Of a stretch of 64,000 bases of DNA, positions 54,275-64,000 are shown piece after piece. The number at the start of each line of letters is the position of its first letter. Position 1 is the first letter of the stretch. A program made the position numbers and the translations under genes. Where the stretch lies: NCBI GenBank assembly GCA_033032865.1, contig JAWHQI010000005.1, positions 9,324,001 to 9,388,000 of the forward strand, in the 5' to 3' direction. Source of the stretch: Dactylorhiza incarnata. Its lineage: Eukaryota; Streptophyta; Magnoliopsida; Asparagales; Orchidaceae. Below the pieces are notes generated by a model. That model saw only the letters and a list, made by a program, of their open reading frames with translations. It was not told the origin of the DNA and searched no databases.

Positions 54275-55877
54275 CTAATGAATAAGAGATTTAGGTATCC
54301 AAAGTTGACCATGTGGGATGGTTCCTTTGGGTACCCAAATACATCGTGATGGCTTTTGAGAAGATAATGATGAATGAGCCCTTTTAATTAATGTTGATGT
54401 ATCATTTTTCTTTAAGGGTCTCCATTCATACTTTGGTTGTTTTTCTTTTAAATTCATATTATGATTATTTGACATCGTTTTGGAATGATAGTTGTTTGAA
54501 AAATAATTCATTTGGGATTTATGTTTATTCAAATTATTTTTCAAAATAGATTGATGTTGATAATCATAATGATTTTCATTATATGGATTCTTTGAAATTT
54601 TATAAGAGTGATTGTCTTTCTTTAGAAGTGATTGTTGAAAGAGTGGGTTACAATATGTTTTAAAAGGTTGGTTATCATTTTGATGATTTTCATTTCCACT
54701 CTTTCTTTTAGACATACTCTTATAATATGAAGGATAATATTTTATATTTTGATTTTCATGAAAAGGAGTTTTTAAATTTGAGTCATGATTGAAAATATAT
54801 TGAGACTTATAATAGTGACTCTTAAGAATTTTATGAGGATCATAATTCTTTTTGAAACCAAACTCCTTTTGATTTAATGTGTGAAAATGGTCCCTTTTTG
54901 AAATGATTTTGTAAGTTAATTTATCCTTGTTATTCAAAATCTTATGATGAAATTCATTAGATGACATTTGAAATTTTTCAACAAAAGATTTTAATTGTAT
55001 TAACTTGCAAGTTAAGGCATCATTTTCAACTATCAATTTTTCATTATGTTCTTTAGAAACTAAGAGCCCTTTTTCAATTTCCTTGAATTTTTCTTTAAAT
55101 AAATTGCAATCAAAACAAGGAGTAGGAATTGTAACTAAAGAGCATGAAATAGAATTTATCACATCAATATTTGATTCTACATTATCGTTTGCTTTTAAAG
55201 ATTTATTTTCTAAACGTAATTTGGAATTAGCAATTTTTAACTTTAAAATTTTATGTTTAGCAATTTTAAGCATACGAGAAGTAGAAATAGAATTTGTTAC
55301 AAAAAGAGAAGATTTAGATTTTCTTACCTTGCTATAGTTTCCGTCTTCTCTTTTGCTTGATGTGTTGCCAACAAATGAGTCCAACATTGTGACGTAGTAT
55401 TTTTCTTCCTCCAAGCATGAGTCCTCATCGATTTCTTCTCTTGGATCCATAAGAAATTCCTCGTCGATTTCTTCTCTTGGATCCATAAGGAATTCCTCGT
55501 CGATTTCTTCTCTTGGATCCATAAGGAATTCCTCTTGTTCATCATCTGTAGAAGGAAGACTATAAGTATTCTCAAGAAATTTCCAAACTTCAAAAGCAAT
55601 AGGAAATGTATAAATAAGTTTGAAAATATTTTGATCTAATGCACAATATAGACTATTCATAGATTTGGCATTTAAAAACATTTCATTTTTATTTAAAATA
55701 CTTGGGGGGCATTTTAATTGTAATATTCCATACTTCCATATCCAAAGATTTAAGAAATTTTTCCATTAGAAATTTCCACCCATTATAATTTTTCCCTTCA
55801 AATAAAGGTGGTGCTAAAGATTTTTCATTTATAAGAAAATTTCCCCTATTAGTAGAAGCGAGATCATGAGACGCCAT
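54275..55877 (-). pseudogene. gag: SIR3 gag, one frameshift
   Basis: Starts MASHDLASTNRGNFL like SIR1 gag. The first frame covers PPLFEGKNYNGWKFLMEKFL and is lost near 55720 by a one-base shift; the second frame carries IFKLIYTFPIAFEVWKFLEN and runs to the end. The second part has three exact tandem copies of EEFLMDPREEID (55430-55520), lysine-rich probable coiled coil, Asn/His-rich sequence and a C-terminus with CIWVPKG and LWIPKS. No zinc knuckle. Without the shift it would be about 530 residues. Role as for SIR1 gag. Confidence 0.82.
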
Positions 55878-55911
55878 TATTCCTGGTTTTTAAACCGTTT
55901 GGAATAACCTA

Positions 55912-55923
55912 CCTCTGATACCA
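55912..55923 (-). promoter_or_regulatory. SIR3 primer binding site (tRNA-iMet)
   Basis: Minus strand TGGTATCAGAGG, two bases from the 5' LTR. Confidence 0.9.
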
Positions 55924-55925
55924 CT

Positions 55926-57253
55926 TGTTGGATCTTACGGTTAGAGGGGGGGGGGGGGGGTGAATAAGGGAATAAAAATTCTTTTTATAATTTTAAGAAA
56001 ATTACTAAATTGTTTTATAATATGCGAAGGTAAAATAACAATTTAGCTAAATGAATAGAAAATTATGAATTTGCAATTTTAGAAATAAGTACTAAATTGT
56101 TTTATGATGAAAGAGATTGAAATAAACAATTTAGATTTAGAATTGAAAACTTAGAACACAATATAATAGAGATTACGCCAAGTGATAGAAATCAAGTAAA
56201 CACAAAAGAGACATGATTATATTATATGACAAAGTGTTTACATAAATTTGATTTCTATATCGCTAGAAATCGGAGGCGTACAAATGTAAATTTCTTTTTG
56301 TTTACCAATCCTTCTCCCAAGGATCGGAAGGCTATCACTTGTCTCTCCCTAGACCAAGCCCAAGCATATCCTCTAGATCTTCCCAAGATCTAGACGTAGC
56401 ACACAAGGCCACGATTTCCCACCAAGCCACGCAAGGACTTGGATGCTCCGCACAAGGAAGCGATTTTCCCCTAAGTCACGCAAGGACTTAGACGCTCCGC
56501 ACAAGGAAGCAATTTTCCCTACCAATACAAAGTAAAATGTATATAAATGAAAATACAAGATAAAATAAGAACTCCCTAAAAATTCAGATCTCTGAAAGGA
56601 AGGTTGAAGCCACGAGATGATAGTTGATGTAGAAGCGCGTCCGATCTCGTCTTCAATTTCAAACTTTCTCAGCAAAAATGGGAGTTCTTGAGGTTCTGGA
56701 GCTCTCTGGTTTGTATACACTCAGGAAGGGACTTGAAATTCTCAATTCTTGGAATGCACGAACACAAGGAGTCAATTTATAGAAAATCGCTGTCGCCTGG
56801 GCGACATCGACTGTCGGAATTTTCCGACAGCGCTAAACTGCCGCTGGAGTGCCGTCGTGCGGGCAGTTGCTGAACCGCCGAGCTGTCGCCTGGGCGACAT
56901 CGATGTCGGAATTCCGACAGCGCAAAACTGCCGGTCGTGGTGGTGACGTGGGCAGTTGTTGAAACCTCCGAGCTGTCGCCTGGGCGACATCGCTGTCGGA
57001 TTTCCGACAGCTCAAAACTGCCTTTCGTCGTGCTGCCGTGGAGGGAAGTAGTTGTAACTTCTCTGCTGTCGCCTGGGCGACATCAGCTGTCGGAATTTTC
57101 CGACAGTGAAATTTTCCTACATTCAAATTTAGCTCCAGCAGAAATGTGAACATCTCATACCTGTCACCTGCACACCATTAATAAAAATAGAATCAAATAC
57201 ATTCGGGATTTATTATTCTCAAACCGGACGAGTGCGGAATGCATGCTCCAACA
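55926..57253 (-). repeat. SIR3 5' LTR with promoter
   Basis: 1328 bp. Minus-strand TATA box TTTCTATAAATTG (56785-56773). Upstream (56790-57100) are palindromic gctgtcgg/ccgacagc and gtcgcctgggcgac units repeated about four times. G15 at 55946-55960. It lacks five bases (cgccc) present near the left end of the partner. Confidence 0.9.
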
Positions 57254-58614
57254 GATACATGCCGTGTACTCAGGGCGTGTCAGCCTAATAATCGTGTTTC
57301 CAGCAATTCCAGCACGATATGGTTTGCAGATAGGTCTGTTTTACATGCCCAGTTACACGTCGTGTACCTAGGGCATGTTCTGCTCATTATAGTTCTAGTT
57401 CGTCGTCTGGATGTGAAGACCAACTAGCTCAGCTTTAATTTGACATGCTCTGGGTACACGTCATGTACCCAAGCCGTGTCGCCATCAGTTATAGCACAAA
57501 ACTCAACATCCAAGCCGTAAAGGGTAACACCGACGTCCGTAAAGACTACACCCCAGGTACATGTAGTGTAACCATGGCGTGTAACCAGATCTTTGACCAA
57601 AACAGTGCCTTTACTCCCAGACGTTTCCCGAGCTTTCAGGTTGGTAGTTTTTATAGGTGCTCGCCACCGGTACACGCCGTGTACCCTTGGCATGTACTCT
57701 AGAATTTTCCACCTATAAATACAGGCATCATAAGCAGCAGATATTCCAATTCTTATCTAGTTTTCTTCATTTTTTTGTATTGTTGTTTTCAAGAGATAAA
57801 ACGAGAATGCTCTTTCATGTAAAATTTGGTTTTGAATTTTGTAAGTTTTCCTTGTTCATGTTTTCTTATGTTTTTTGTACCAATCATTCATCATGATGAG
57901 TGGATACCTTTTCATGGTACTTGATCACGATGAACTTTAAAATAAATTATTATTATATGTCTCTTTTGTTTTCATAAGCTTTTATTTAGAATTTAAGATT
58001 TACTTTTAATTTATATTGTGTTGATTTCATATTTTCGGTATATGTTAATCAACCTAGATCCCTATTCTAGTTGGTCGAGAGATCCGTGAGTACAAGTAGA
58101 TCGCTTAAAGGTAAAAAGATTTGCATGCACCCCTCGAGAGAGGAATACATAAATCATCCGGATTAGAGTCAAATCCAATAGATGAGTTCAACTCGTAAAG
58201 CAATCCTAAGGGGTGTCGATTATAGAAAGAAATTTTGGTCGACCAACCTAAGATTAAGTGGTAGTATCCCTCTAGCGAGATGCTATCATAATTTAGGAAC
58301 CTCCATGTTCAAGATTATCTATTAAGATGCTTATGATTCAAACCGAGTTTTAATATTTCTTTTAAAGAGATTCTAGATCAAGTACTTCATTTTCTCTTAT
58401 TTCTCTCATATCACTTTAAAAATCTTTTATTTTATTGTAAACATTATAAACCCACAATCTGTAGATAAAATAATAATAATTTTGTAAGCGAGAGTAATCA
58501 ACAAACCCGTGGAATACGACAATTGATATTATCTTTTTAATATCATATATTATGATATGATATGTACATTTGCCTTATCGAATTATAAATTCGAATACAC
58601 GATTTAGTGAATAA
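57254..58614 (+). repeat. G LTR, right piece with promoter
   Basis: It has palindromes GGTACACG/CGTGTACC (57669-57685) and relatives (ttacacgtcgtgtacc near 57352, gggtacacgtcatgtaccc near 57452, gtacatgtagtgtaacc near 57557), then the TATA box CTATAAATA (57713-57721). It ends near gtgaataa beside a decayed tRNA-Asp PBS, as A and B do. No ORF of note. Confidence 0.65.
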
Positions 58615-58620
58615 AGTTTT

Positions 58621-58638
58621 TGGCTCTGTTGCAGGGAA
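58621..58638 (+). promoter_or_regulatory. G primer binding site, decayed
   Basis: TGGCTCTGTTGCAGGGAA, 14 of 18 bases like TGGCGCCGTTGCCGGGGA, preceded by agttttt as in A and B. Confidence 0.6.
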
Positions 58639-61031
58639 ATATTTTGTTGATTTTGAAAGCAAATGTGCTATTAATTTTATCATCTCCTTTTACCTTTATA
58701 TTTACAATTTTATTTTCTTTATTCCCAACCCATTATTCTCGTTTTCTTTTATTATTTTTCTCTTCTTATTTTTCTTTTTCTAAAAATTCATTCATTTTTA
58801 AGTAAAGGTAGTTTTATTTTCTTAAATAAAAATATTATCCAATTTAGTCGCTCAAGTTGTCGCGCTTACTACAAAAATTTGAAAAATTGGAAGCATCGAT
58901 TAAGCGTAAAGTTTTTTTTAACTTTTTGTGGACAAATAAATAATCATTCTAGTGTGGAATGTTTTTATTATCAAAATAATTTTATAGAGAATATAATTAT
59001 GACGAATTTCCTTCTTGCTCCGATGTTAATTATTCGTGGTGGTAAGATCACCCGGATAATTCATGGTGCCAAGATGAAAATTCATATTCCTCCACATTAG
59101 ATCCACATTGCTCCACATCTAATTGGGAAGAGCTCACACTCGCATAGATCAATTAGATAGTTACTCCCAAAGTATGTATATGAGTGTTCAAAATTCTAGT
59201 CTTCTTCTTTAATCTATGATTGATCAATTATCTATGGAAGCACATGAATCCTCATGCACTCCCATAGTATACTTTGAAGAGGAGGATCTAGAAATTCAAT
59301 TGTACCATGAATAACAAAAACAATGGGTTCACCGGACTAAGTAGTAGTTGAAAATAATTATTTTGAACCTACTCCGCTTGAATTCACTCCTATTTCTCAT
59401 GAATCTTCATATACCAATTTTTTTTGAAAATGAGGATCAAGCAATTAATGTAACCCATGAATTTAATAAAATTGGTAAACCGGATGACAAATTAGATAAT
59501 AATATTTATTTTAAAATTGAACAATTAGATCTTAATATTTTCTTTTCGCAAGAAACTCTCTTGTAAAAAGTTTTCAGACTTGCTTGTTTTTGATATTTTT
59601 ACACTAATAATTTTATATTAGTTGATGAGTCGTTGCAACAACATATCATTGAAGATTTATATGCCACTCATCTACAACAATCCGAATTACACCAGGTATA
59701 TTTTACAAATTTTGCAAATGGTAATTCAGATTCCACAATTCAAGCCGAAGTCCAAAAGAAGAATCAACAACATGGAGGAGTTGCCGGGCATTGGACATCA
59801 ACACATTCACCTACACGTGAATTAAGGGTGTTTGCATTTTTAATTTAAATATCCTTTTAGTTAATTACGTCGAGCTAACTGACATTAAACAAAGAGCTAG
59901 CTCTTGGGAGGCACCCCCTGATTATCTTTGTTTTTCTTGTTCTTTTGTTTTATTGTTAACTCTAAATATTTTTCTTTTAATGTATTTTTATTTATTTTTC
60001 AAAACTAATCTTTACAAGATTTGTTTTGTCTCACGCATATGTTCAAACATTGATAGACAATATTTTTCTTAAGTATGGGGGTGTTGTATTTTCATCACTA
60101 GTTTTTCTCAAGCCCTCATCGTTTTGTTTTATTATTTAAAAAAATTCATGTTTAATCAATTTGATAAAACAAAATTTTACAAAAACTTTTTTAAGAAATT
60201 GTCATGTTTTATATATGATTATATATTTTAAGTCTTAAATATAATATTGTTTTATCAAATAAATCCAACTTTTGTTTTGTTATTTAGAAATTAACTAACT
60301 TCTGAATTTATTAAATTTGAATTTTATATATGGTAATTCCAAGCAATTTTCTCTTTATCTACTCTCATTTTATAATATTTTATTTTCATTCTAGCTTAAT
60401 TTAATTTTAGATGATTTTGGAATGATAAAATTTTCAAGATTTAAAAAGCTTGGAAAATTGCTTAGTTTTTATTCTTGTATAGAAAATTCATTTTCCCGTT
60501 GTAATTTTGCTAGAGATATCTAGAAGACGAATCTACTTACTTTTAGAATCATTTTTTTTCTCTTGAATGACTAGAATTCATTTTATATACTCTTAAAGTG
60601 AAATTTGTTAATCTATATTAAAATTTAGGATATGATGCTGTTTTGAATTAGATTGAGCCTTTGAATCTAACCTTTTATCATTATCCATAGTTATCTCTTT
60701 TGAGTCTTATTTTTTATTTCTTTGATTCACCATTTAGAATTTAGAAACAATCAAAACGTTAAATTTTGTTTTTCTCACAAGGCCAAATTTTCCTTACAAT
60801 ACGTATCATGGTAAAATAAAAAATTTGAAAGAAGAATATTAGTTTTTAATGCTCATGATTTTTTGTGCTAAGTTGTGATTTTTAGTTTACTTATCTTTTG
60901 ATATCCCTACCTATTATACCCAAGCCAAACATTCCAACCAAGCAAATTCCTAGTTATCTTAATTTTATATTTGATTTCCATTGGTAGAGAGAGTATAGAA
61001 GAATAAACTTTTAATTTTTCATTAGATCTTA
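58639..61031 (+). other. G interior, decayed coding and non-coding
   Basis: Fragments near 58880-59100 (TFCGQINNHSSVEC, a zinc-knuckle-like piece) and 59350-59850 (acidic, Asn-rich) suggest that G carried a small zinc-knuckle ORF like B. The post-ORF block is at 59870-59917 (gagctaactgacattaaac ... ttgggaggcacccc). A PPT-like tatggggg copy lies near 60075. Nothing else is recognisable. Confidence 0.5.
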
Positions 61032-63152
61032 GGGTCCGTTCGTTTGGATGGAATTGACTTTCTGGAATTGACTTTCTGGAATTGGAAATCCAATTCTAAT
61101 GTTCGGCGCAACGAAATTTACGAGGATATTGACTTTTATATGAAAACCCATGACTTTGACTTTGAACTAAAAAATCAAATCGCTAATTCTTACCTCCACC
61201 CATGAGTTTTCCGCATAATCGAGTGTTTTTGCCAGATTTTTTCGGCCTACGCGTGTGTTTTCCTGCCGAGAGTGGGTTTTTTCATCGGACATGTGTTTTC
61301 CGGTCGGCACGTGTTTTTCGGTCGGGCATTCATTTTTTGCGCAGACTTGCATTTTTCGCCCGAGCGCGCGATTTTCGGTCGTCCGTGGTCGGCCGACCGG
61401 GCAATTTTCACCCGGGCGCGCGTTTGTTTTGCCCAGGCACACTTTTTTTCGACTGAGAACGCTTTTCTCGCAAGAACGCGATTTTTCCGGCAGAACGCGA
61501 TTTTTCCAATCGAACGCGATTTTTCCAGTCGGAAGCGATTTTTCTGGCCGGGCGCGATATATTTTGCCCGGACGCGATATTTTTGCCGGAAGCGATTTTT
61601 TCTCCCGAGCACATTTTTTTTGCCCGTGCGCGTTTTTTCGGCCGGGCGCGCTTTTTTTCGCCCGGGCGCAGTATTTTTCGCCCGAGTGAGATTTTTTCCC
61701 TCGGGCGAGTTTTTTTCACCCGGGCGTAATTGGTCGAAAAAATGGGCCCAGAAGAAAAAATCGCGCCCAGGTGAAAAAAACACGTCCGGGCGAAAAAATG
61801 TGCCGGGTCGCCCGGGCGAAAAAATTGCTCCCGGGCGAATAAAACGCGCCCGCTCGCCCGGGCGAAAAAAAAAATGCGTCCGAGCGAAAAAATCGCGCTT
61901 AGGAAAAAAACGCGCCCTGGCGAAAAAAATGCGCCCGGGCGAAAAAATCGAGCCCGGGAGAAAAAAAATCCCGGGCGTAATTTTCGCGCCCGAGAGAAGA
62001 AAACGCGCCCGGGCATCAAAATCGCGCATGGGAGAAAAAATCGCGCCCGGGCGAAAAAAATCGCGTCCGGGTGAAAAAAATGCGCCTGGGCGAAAAAAAT
62101 GCGCGCATGCGAAAAAAACAAGCCCGGGAGAAAAAATTGCGCCCGGGGCAAAAAAACGAGCCCGGGAGAAAAAAATGCGCCCGGGCGAAAAAAAAACGCG
62201 TCCGGGCGAAAAAAAATGCGCCTAGCCGCGAATTTTTCCATATGGGCGCACATTATTCGACCAATCGCGCAATTTTCGCCAGGGAACTGGTTTTTCACTC
62301 TGTCGCGCGTTTTTTGCCTGGTCAAAATAATGCGCGCCCAGGAAAAAAACGCGCTCGGGCGAAAAAATCGCGCCCGGGAGAAAAAAAAGTTCCCGGGCGA
62401 AATTTTCGCGCCCGGGAGAAAAAAACGCGTCCGGGCGTAAAAATCGCGTCCGGGAGAAAAAATTGCGTCCGGGAGAAAAAATTGCGCCCGGGCGAAAAAA
62501 TCGCCCCCGTGCGAAAAAATGCGCCTGGGCAAAAAAAATGCGCCCGGGCGAAAAAATCGCGCCCGGGCGAAAAAATCGCGCCCGGGCAAAAAAATCGCGC
62601 TCGGGCGAAAAAACACGCCCAGGCGATAAATTCGCGCCCGGGTGAAAAAAAAACGCGCCCGGGAGAAAAAAATGCGCCCGGGCGAAAAAATCTCGTCCGG
62701 GTGAAAAAAACACGCGTGTCCGCGAATTTTTCCATCCGGACGCACGTTTTTTCGACCAATCGAGCAATTTTCGCCAGGGCGCTGGTTTTTCGCCCTGTCG
62801 CGCATTTTTTGCCCGGGCAAAATAATGCGCGCCCGGGGGAAAATGCGCACCTGGGCGAAAAAATTGCGCTTGGGCGAAAAGTGCGCGTCTTAAAACATAT
62901 TGTGTAATTTAATGCATTCGGCGCTGACGCCTATTTTGAGTTTTATAAAATTATTGTAAAACGTCAATTACAATACCAATTTCATCATTCAGCCGAACAA
63001 CTTTTGTGCCTCAATTCCAATTCTATTGACTGAATTCAATCCTACTGCCGAACAACAAAATTGGAATTACGTAAAAAGCCAATTCATGTAAATATTGGTT
63101 TTCGTCGAAAAGCCAATTCCAAAAACTCAATTCCATTCTAACGAACGGACCC
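61032..63152. mobile_element. Harbinger-like non-autonomous DNA element filled with GC-rich repeats
   Basis: 2121 bp with 26-bp terminal inverted repeats (GGGTCCGTTCGTT..., two mismatches) and TSD TTA (61029-61031 and 63153-63155), the PIF/Harbinger pattern. Pairing continues inward through ggaattga-type repeats. No transposase frame. Almost the entire core is a CG-dense minisatellite (61200-62880). Confidence 0.75.
61200..62880. repeat. Inverted GC-rich minisatellite array
   Basis: Units close to CGCCCGGGCGAAAAAATCG (19 bp in the best-ordered stretch, 62540-62600). In 61200-61735 the units run TTTTTTCGCCCGGGCG; from about 61740 to 62880 they run in the opposite sense. A distinct segment (cgcgaatttttccat ... 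cgccaggg) recurs at 62227 and 62721, a 494-bp higher-order period. Long open frames here result from the repeat, not from a gene. Confidence 0.85.
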
Positions 63153-63155
63153 TTA

Positions 63156-63538
63156 GTGTTTGTAATGCTTGTATAATCTGATCAAAGATTTATTTGGTTA
63201 ATTCAATGCAATGTTGATTATGAAAATTTTATTAAAGAATTTTTAACTTAGACTTAGGGTGCTGTTATAAGCAAATCCTTTTTGGTTGCTAGCAAACCAA
63301 TTTCTATGAGTTATTATGCGTCTTTTGAAAATACGTTTTGTACATGCATTTTCAGGAAAAGTGTTCAACACGAAAGTTGTAGATCTCGACGAGATCTACA
63401 ACTTTCGTGTTGAACACTTTTCCTAAAAATAAATGTACAAGGCGTATTTTCTTGTTATTTTCAAAAATTCACTATAGTTGCGATCATGGCGATTTTAGGG
63501 CCTTGTGCGTGCATTTTTAGGAAAATTGTTCAACACGA
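63156..63538. other. G interior or flank with a long hairpin
   Basis: No ORF. A near-perfect inverted repeat occupies 63327-63451 and a third partial copy of one arm (gcatttttaggaaaattg, 63511-63528) lies just before the Copia-E-family LTR. Confidence 0.6.
63327..63451. repeat. 125-nt inverted repeat (hairpin)
   Basis: Centre at 63389. The inner 35 base pairs (63354-63388 with 63390-63424) are perfect, around agatctcg/cgagatct; outer pairing continues to 62 bases per arm with about three mismatches and two G-T pairs. Confidence 0.85.
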
Positions 63539-64000
63539 TGTTGGGCTAGAGAGCACGCAAGCCCGACCAGAGCACCTGCAAATTAGTTCGAGCAAGTACC
63601 TACACTACCGCTTAGCGGTATGCCGATACACAACCAAAAACACAGCACAAAATAACAACAATAAAGGTGACACACAGATATAACGTGGAAACCCAATAAG
63701 GTGAAAACCACGGGACGATCGGAGTCCAACCCGGAAAGCCGCCACTAAAAATGTGTAAAACAGATAGGCAATTACAAGGCTTTCCCTCCTCGATCCACAC
63801 AGGATCTTCACCAACTTCGCACCACACAATAATACACAATAAATAGTAGCAGAAAAATTGCAAGTTACCGACAATGGCGGACGAGACGGATTACACAAAT
63901 CCTCTCCAAGATGCCTCTTCGAATCCTTGCCAAAGTCTGCTCCAGATCCAATCCGTGTAGGCAAAGTGTTCCTCGTCAACGTCACAGAGACGTCCGAAAG
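63539..64000 (-). repeat. Copia-E-family LTR, truncated by window edge
   Basis: TGTTGGGCTAGAGAGC onward matches 28625 and 33816 almost base for base for 462 bases. Either the 3' LTR of another minus-strand Copia-E copy or a solo LTR. Confidence 0.88.

Larger units (their letters stand above)
49254..57253 (-). mobile_element. SIR3: Sirevirus-like non-autonomous Copia element (gag only)
   Basis: LTRs start TGTTGGATC and end CTCCAACA, TSD GATAC (49249-49253 and 57254-57258). PBS TGGTATCAGAGG and at least seven PPT-like copies lie on the minus strand. The 5.9-kb interior has a frameshifted gag and 4.2 kb of non-coding DNA. It is related to SIR1 in gag, non-coding island, post-gag hairpin and LTR start. 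The 3' LTR is 529 bp shorter than the 5' LTR. Confidence 0.9.
35812..63538 (+). mobile_element. Athila-like G: old element interrupted by Copia-D, SIR3 and a Harbinger-like insert
   Basis: The 5' LTR pieces are 35812-35838, 49064-49253 and 57254-58614; the PBS-like site is at 58621-58638; the interior runs from 58639 to 61031 and on from 63153. The pieces read through when Copia-D and SIR3 are removed together with one copy of each TSD (TTTAT and GATAC). The start (TGATAATG) and the right limit are uncertain, and the 3' LTR is not in the window. The PBS and the post-ORF block identify the class; coding sequence is almost erased. Confidence 0.6.

Noticed and set aside
61167..62907. Several long open frames (up to 480 codons, both strands) rich in RPGEK or FFSPG-like repeats
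   Set aside because: They come from a stop-poor 18-20-bp repeat and are open in several frames at once; there is no domain and no stable codon pattern.

Overview
The window is repeat-rich plant nuclear DNA made almost entirely of nested LTR retrotransposons plus two DNA-transposon derivatives. I see no cellular gene, tRNA, rRNA or CRISPR array. A flowering plant is indicated by Copia elements primed by initiator-Met tRNA (PBS TGGTATCAGAG), Athila-like Gypsy elements primed by tRNA-Asp (PBS TGGCGCCGTTGCCGGGGA), Sirevirus-like Copia elements with multiple polypurine tracts, and Harbinger-like and hAT-like non-autonomous elements. The species cannot be named from this.

Layout, left third (1-25164): a minus-strand Copia element (Copia-C, 5' LTR 17367-18052) runs off the left edge. 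Two Sirevirus-like elements have broken its gag: SIR1 (58-7755, TSD CATCC) and SIR2 (7991-16677, TSD CAGGA/CAGGG). Twelve bases beyond the Copia-C LTR sits a plus-strand Athila-like element, A (18065-25159, TSD GGCTT), which carries gag-protease only.

Middle (25165-35811): degenerate non-coding sequence, then Copia-E (28625-34636, minus). Copia-E is the most complete element: gag, protease, integrase, RT and RNase H, damaged only by two TGA codons and one frameshift. Its LTRs carry four GAAGCTTC heat-shock-element-like motifs upstream of the TATA box. A decayed minus-strand Athila ORF1-like coding remnant follows.

Right part (35812-64000): an old Athila-like element, G, has its 5' LTR split by Copia-D (35839-49063) and SIR3 (49254-57253, TSD GATAC). 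Copia-D shows a tandem duplication collapsed to a solo LTR. It is broken in gag by Athila-like B (37380-44093) and, next to the RT YVDD codons, by a 572-bp hAT-like MITE (46906-47477, TSD GGTACTGC). The interior of G holds a 2.1-kb Harbinger-like element (61032-63152, TSD TTA) filled with an inverted GC-rich minisatellite, then a 125-nt near-perfect hairpin, then another Copia-E-family LTR running off the right edge.

How the parts work together: five of the elements with visible coding regions (SIR1, SIR2, SIR3, A, B) have no reverse transcriptase or integrase, so they must borrow enzymes from relatives elsewhere, while keeping LTRs, PBS, PPT and conserved non-coding blocks. Recurring themes are palindrome clusters specific to each LTR family beside the TATA box, expanded G/C homopolymers, and transition-type nonsense mutations expected of methylated, silenced DNA.
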